Shown here: piece after piece, positions 62,530 through 64,000 of the stretch
Numbering within the stretch: position 1 is the first letter of the stretch
Layout: every line of letters starts with the position of its first letter
Assembly (NCBI RefSeq): GCF_003233845.1
Contig: NZ_QKRB01000044.1
Coordinates: 1 to 64,000, forward strand
Length of the DNA stretch: 64,000 nt
Reading direction: 5' to 3'
DNA from: Paenibacillus sambharensis
Lineage (GTDB): Bacteria; Bacillota; Bacilli; Paenibacillales; Paenibacillaceae
Made by a program: the position numbers and the translations under genes
Notes under the pieces: generated by a model
What the model was told of the DNA's origin: nothing
Seen by the model: only the letters and a program-made list of their open reading frames with translations
Database searches by the model: none

Positions 62530-62793
62530 ATGATGGAAGAGCTGATGAAGTTTAACCCGTACAGCGTAACCATTGATTTCAACGATCACAGAGTTGTACA
62601 TGAACGTGATATTGAGATGTATTACGGTGGGCGTGAAAACTTTCTGGATTTCGAGCGATGTGTAGAGCTTAACAGAGTCTTCAAAGTCCAGGTATACCCC
62701 AAGGGCTCGGTCGGATTCTACACTGTGTGTGCTTCAGAACTTCAGCCTGCTTTGCAAAAGATGTGTGAGGCGCTTGAGAACGATAAAGAGTAG
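62530..62793 (+). CDS. Phage protein of unknown function (87 aa)
   Basis: Mixed alpha/beta protein with DFERCVELNRVFKVQVYPKG. Two adjacent ATGs after GGGGGAG, either of which may be used. Lies just before terminase. Confidence 0.55.
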   Translation: MMEELMKFNPYSVTIDFNDHRVVHERDIEMYYGGRENFLDFERCVELNRVFKVQVYPKGSVGFYTVCASELQPALQKMCEALENDKE

Positions 62794-62804
62794 GAGGTGA
62801 GACG

Positions 62805-63362
62805 ATGGCGGCACTGACCGACAAACAGAAGCTTTTCGCTCAAGAATACCTCATAGACCTGAATGCGACACAGGCCGCAATTAGGGCAGGATACAGCGAA
62901 AAAACGGCCAGAGCAATAGGGGCTGAAAACCTAACGAAACCTGACATTCAGGAATTGATCCAGCAGCTTATGGTGGAACGCTCTAAACGCACTGAGATAA
63001 CCGCTGATATGGTGCTGAGGGAATATGCCAAGATTGGTTTCAGCAACATATCCGATTACCTCAAGGTTGAGCAACAGGAGGTGATTGTAGGCTTTGAAGG
63101 CGATGCAGAGAACGGTAAGAGTCCGGTACGACAAATGGTTCAGATGGTCAGAATATACGACACTGATACTGTGGCGAGGGAGAAGCTTGATGCAGTCGCT
63201 GAGATCAAACAGACCAAGGAAGGAATAGCGCTAAAGCTTCATGACAAGAAGGGGGCTCTAGACTCCATAGCGCGTCACCTCGGCATGTTCACTGATAAGG
63301 TAGAGCATTCCGGTAAAGTTACGCTGTCCTATGAGGATCAGCTGGCGGAGTTGATTGAATGA
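62805..63362 (+). CDS. terS: Terminase small subunit
   Basis: Recognises phage DNA for packaging. The 185-residue protein has the N-terminal helix-turn-helix of the family (LTDKQKLFAQEYLIDLNATQ, then AAIRAGYSEKTARAIG and LTKPDIQELI) and a later helical oligomerisation domain. AGGAGGTGAGACG precedes the ATG. It overlaps the large-subunit gene by ATGA. Confidence 0.92.
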   Translation: MAALTDKQKLFAQEYLIDLNATQAAIRAGYSEKTARAIGAENLTKPDIQELIQQLMVERSKRTEITADMVLREYAKIGFSNISDYLKVEQQEVIVGFEGDAENGKSPVRQMVQMVRIYDTDTVAREKLDAVAEIKQTKEGIALKLHDKKGALDSIARHLGMFTDKVEHSGKVTLSYEDQLAELIE

Positions 63363-64000
63363 CCAACGCGCTACTGAAACTGAAGCATGACAACCACCTG
63401 TACTTCCGTAAATGTCTCAAGATCAAGGACAAGAAAGCGCGTATTGTACCTTTCACCATAAACGACAGCCAGGACCGGCTTAATCAGATTGTGACGGACC
63501 ATTACACGAAGTACCCGGACCCGGACACACGGCCCACGCTGTACATCATCATCCTGAAAGCCCGGCAGCAGGGAATGAGCACCTTCACCGAGGGATTGTT
63601 CTTCAAGGCCATCACACTGGGGCTGCCGAATGATAAGCCGTTTAACAAAGTGGCTATGATCGTTTCATACGATGATGACTCAGCCAAGACGATTAACGAT
63701 ATGTCAGGGCGATACCTGCAGTACCTGCCGGACGTAATCAAGCCAATGAACCGGCCTATTCGCGGCAAGGGGATCTACTTCGAGAATCCGAGCCGGGAAG
63801 AGTTCAAGGTTAAGCCGGGGCTGCAGAGCAAGTTCCTGATTGAGACGGCGAACAACAAGAATGCTGGCTCAGGCTACACCATCAATTACCTGCATATATC
63901 AGAGCTTGCCAAGTGGCAGGACGCTGAAACCACCATGACTTCGTTGCTCCAGTCGGTGCCGGACTATAACGGTATCGTAATCGTGGAGAGTACAGCGATG
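63359..64000 (+). CDS. terL: Terminase large subunit (cut by the window edge)
   Basis: Only the first 214 codons are present. The product shows the ATPase Walker A variant KARQQGMST near residue 66 and, close to the edge, Walker B-like IVIVEST. LHISELAKW and NNKNAGSGYT also match the ATPase half. The nuclease domain lies beyond 64000. ATGA overlap with the small subunit. Confidence 0.88.
   Translation, partial: MTNALLKLKHDNHLYFRKCLKIKDKKARIVPFTINDSQDRLNQIVTDHYTKYPDPDTRPTLYIIILKARQQGMSTFTEGLFFKAITLGLPNDKPFNKVAMIVSYDDDSAKTINDMSGRYLQYLPDVIKPMNRPIRGKGIYFENPSREEFKVKPGLQSKFLIETANNKNAGSGYTINYLHISELAKWQDAETTMTSLLQSVPDYNGIVIVESTAM

Larger units (their letters stand above)
43571..64000. mobile_element. 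Prophage (siphovirus-type), left part
   Basis: From the 3' end of ssrA to the window edge the gene content is that of a temperate phage: integrase, lysogeny switch, antirepressor, recombination and replication genes, late regulator and terminase, arranged in that order. Genes are short, overlap by ATGA or GTGA, and many have no cellular counterpart. No host housekeeping gene appears after 43570. The right end is not in the window. Confidence 0.93.

Overview
This window is a Bacillota chromosome, most likely Paenibacillus or a close relative. The evidence is the gene order (hprK-lgt-ppaX-yvoF; hisZGDBH-F-IE-J; rapZ-yvcK-whiA-crh; cggR-gap-pgk-tpi-gpmI-eno), spore-former genes (an Sda-like kinase inhibitor, a YjcZ-type microprotein), CtsR- and LexA(DinR)-type operators, strong purine-rich ribosome binding sites and moderately high GC. 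I ran no search, so the genus is an inference.

Bases 1-870 hold the 3' end of a 23S rRNA gene and a tRNA array (Met, Val, Asp, Phe, Tyr, Lys) closed by a terminator; no 5S gene lies between them. Bases 930-9050 hold tagO, a PucR-type regulator, the orphan sugar-ABC ATPase gene msmX, the hprK-lgt-ppaX-yvoF operon and three small genes, at least two of them sporulation-like. Bases 9257-16223 are the histidine operon, whose expected hisA is absent. Then come prs, a TPR gene, trxB, glk, rapZ-yvcK-whiA, an HPr/Crh gene that carries His15, an Sda-like gene, clpP with a CtsR site, tRNA-Arg, and the complete lower-glycolysis operon led by cggR with a CggR operator. Bases 34430-37943 encode a glycerol-3-phosphate-type ABC importer (ugpA-ugpE-ugpB) behind a four-repeat Pho-box array; it has no ATPase of its own, so MsmX may serve it. 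A sugar-phosphate isomerase-like gene, secG, rnr (with a long RGG-type tail), smpB and ssrA (tmRNA) follow.

From about 43571 to the right edge is a prophage joined to the 3' end of ssrA. Its lysogeny end holds a large serine recombinase, a type I toxin (with a probable antisense RNA), an agr-like module (receptor-like membrane protein, AgrB, AgrD-like peptide, LytTR protein), a small XRE regulator, an SOS-type promoter driving a tiny ORF, and a CI-like repressor/XRE switch with four 17-bp operators. Rightward follow the antirepressor, many overlapping small early genes, ERF annealase, SSB, HNH nuclease, replication initiator and loader, a lone DndC-like sulfurtransferase, RecU, an ArpU-type late regulator and the terminase genes. 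The large terminase gene is cut by the window edge; structural genes must lie beyond.

The most unusual part is 45890-48270. It holds a peptide quorum-sensing cassette in which the receptor-like protein has no kinase domain and the LytTR protein no receiver domain, next to a LexA-box promoter for a roughly 30-codon ORF that faces the repressor gene. Together these look like two inputs, population sensing and DNA damage, into one lysis-lysogeny decision.
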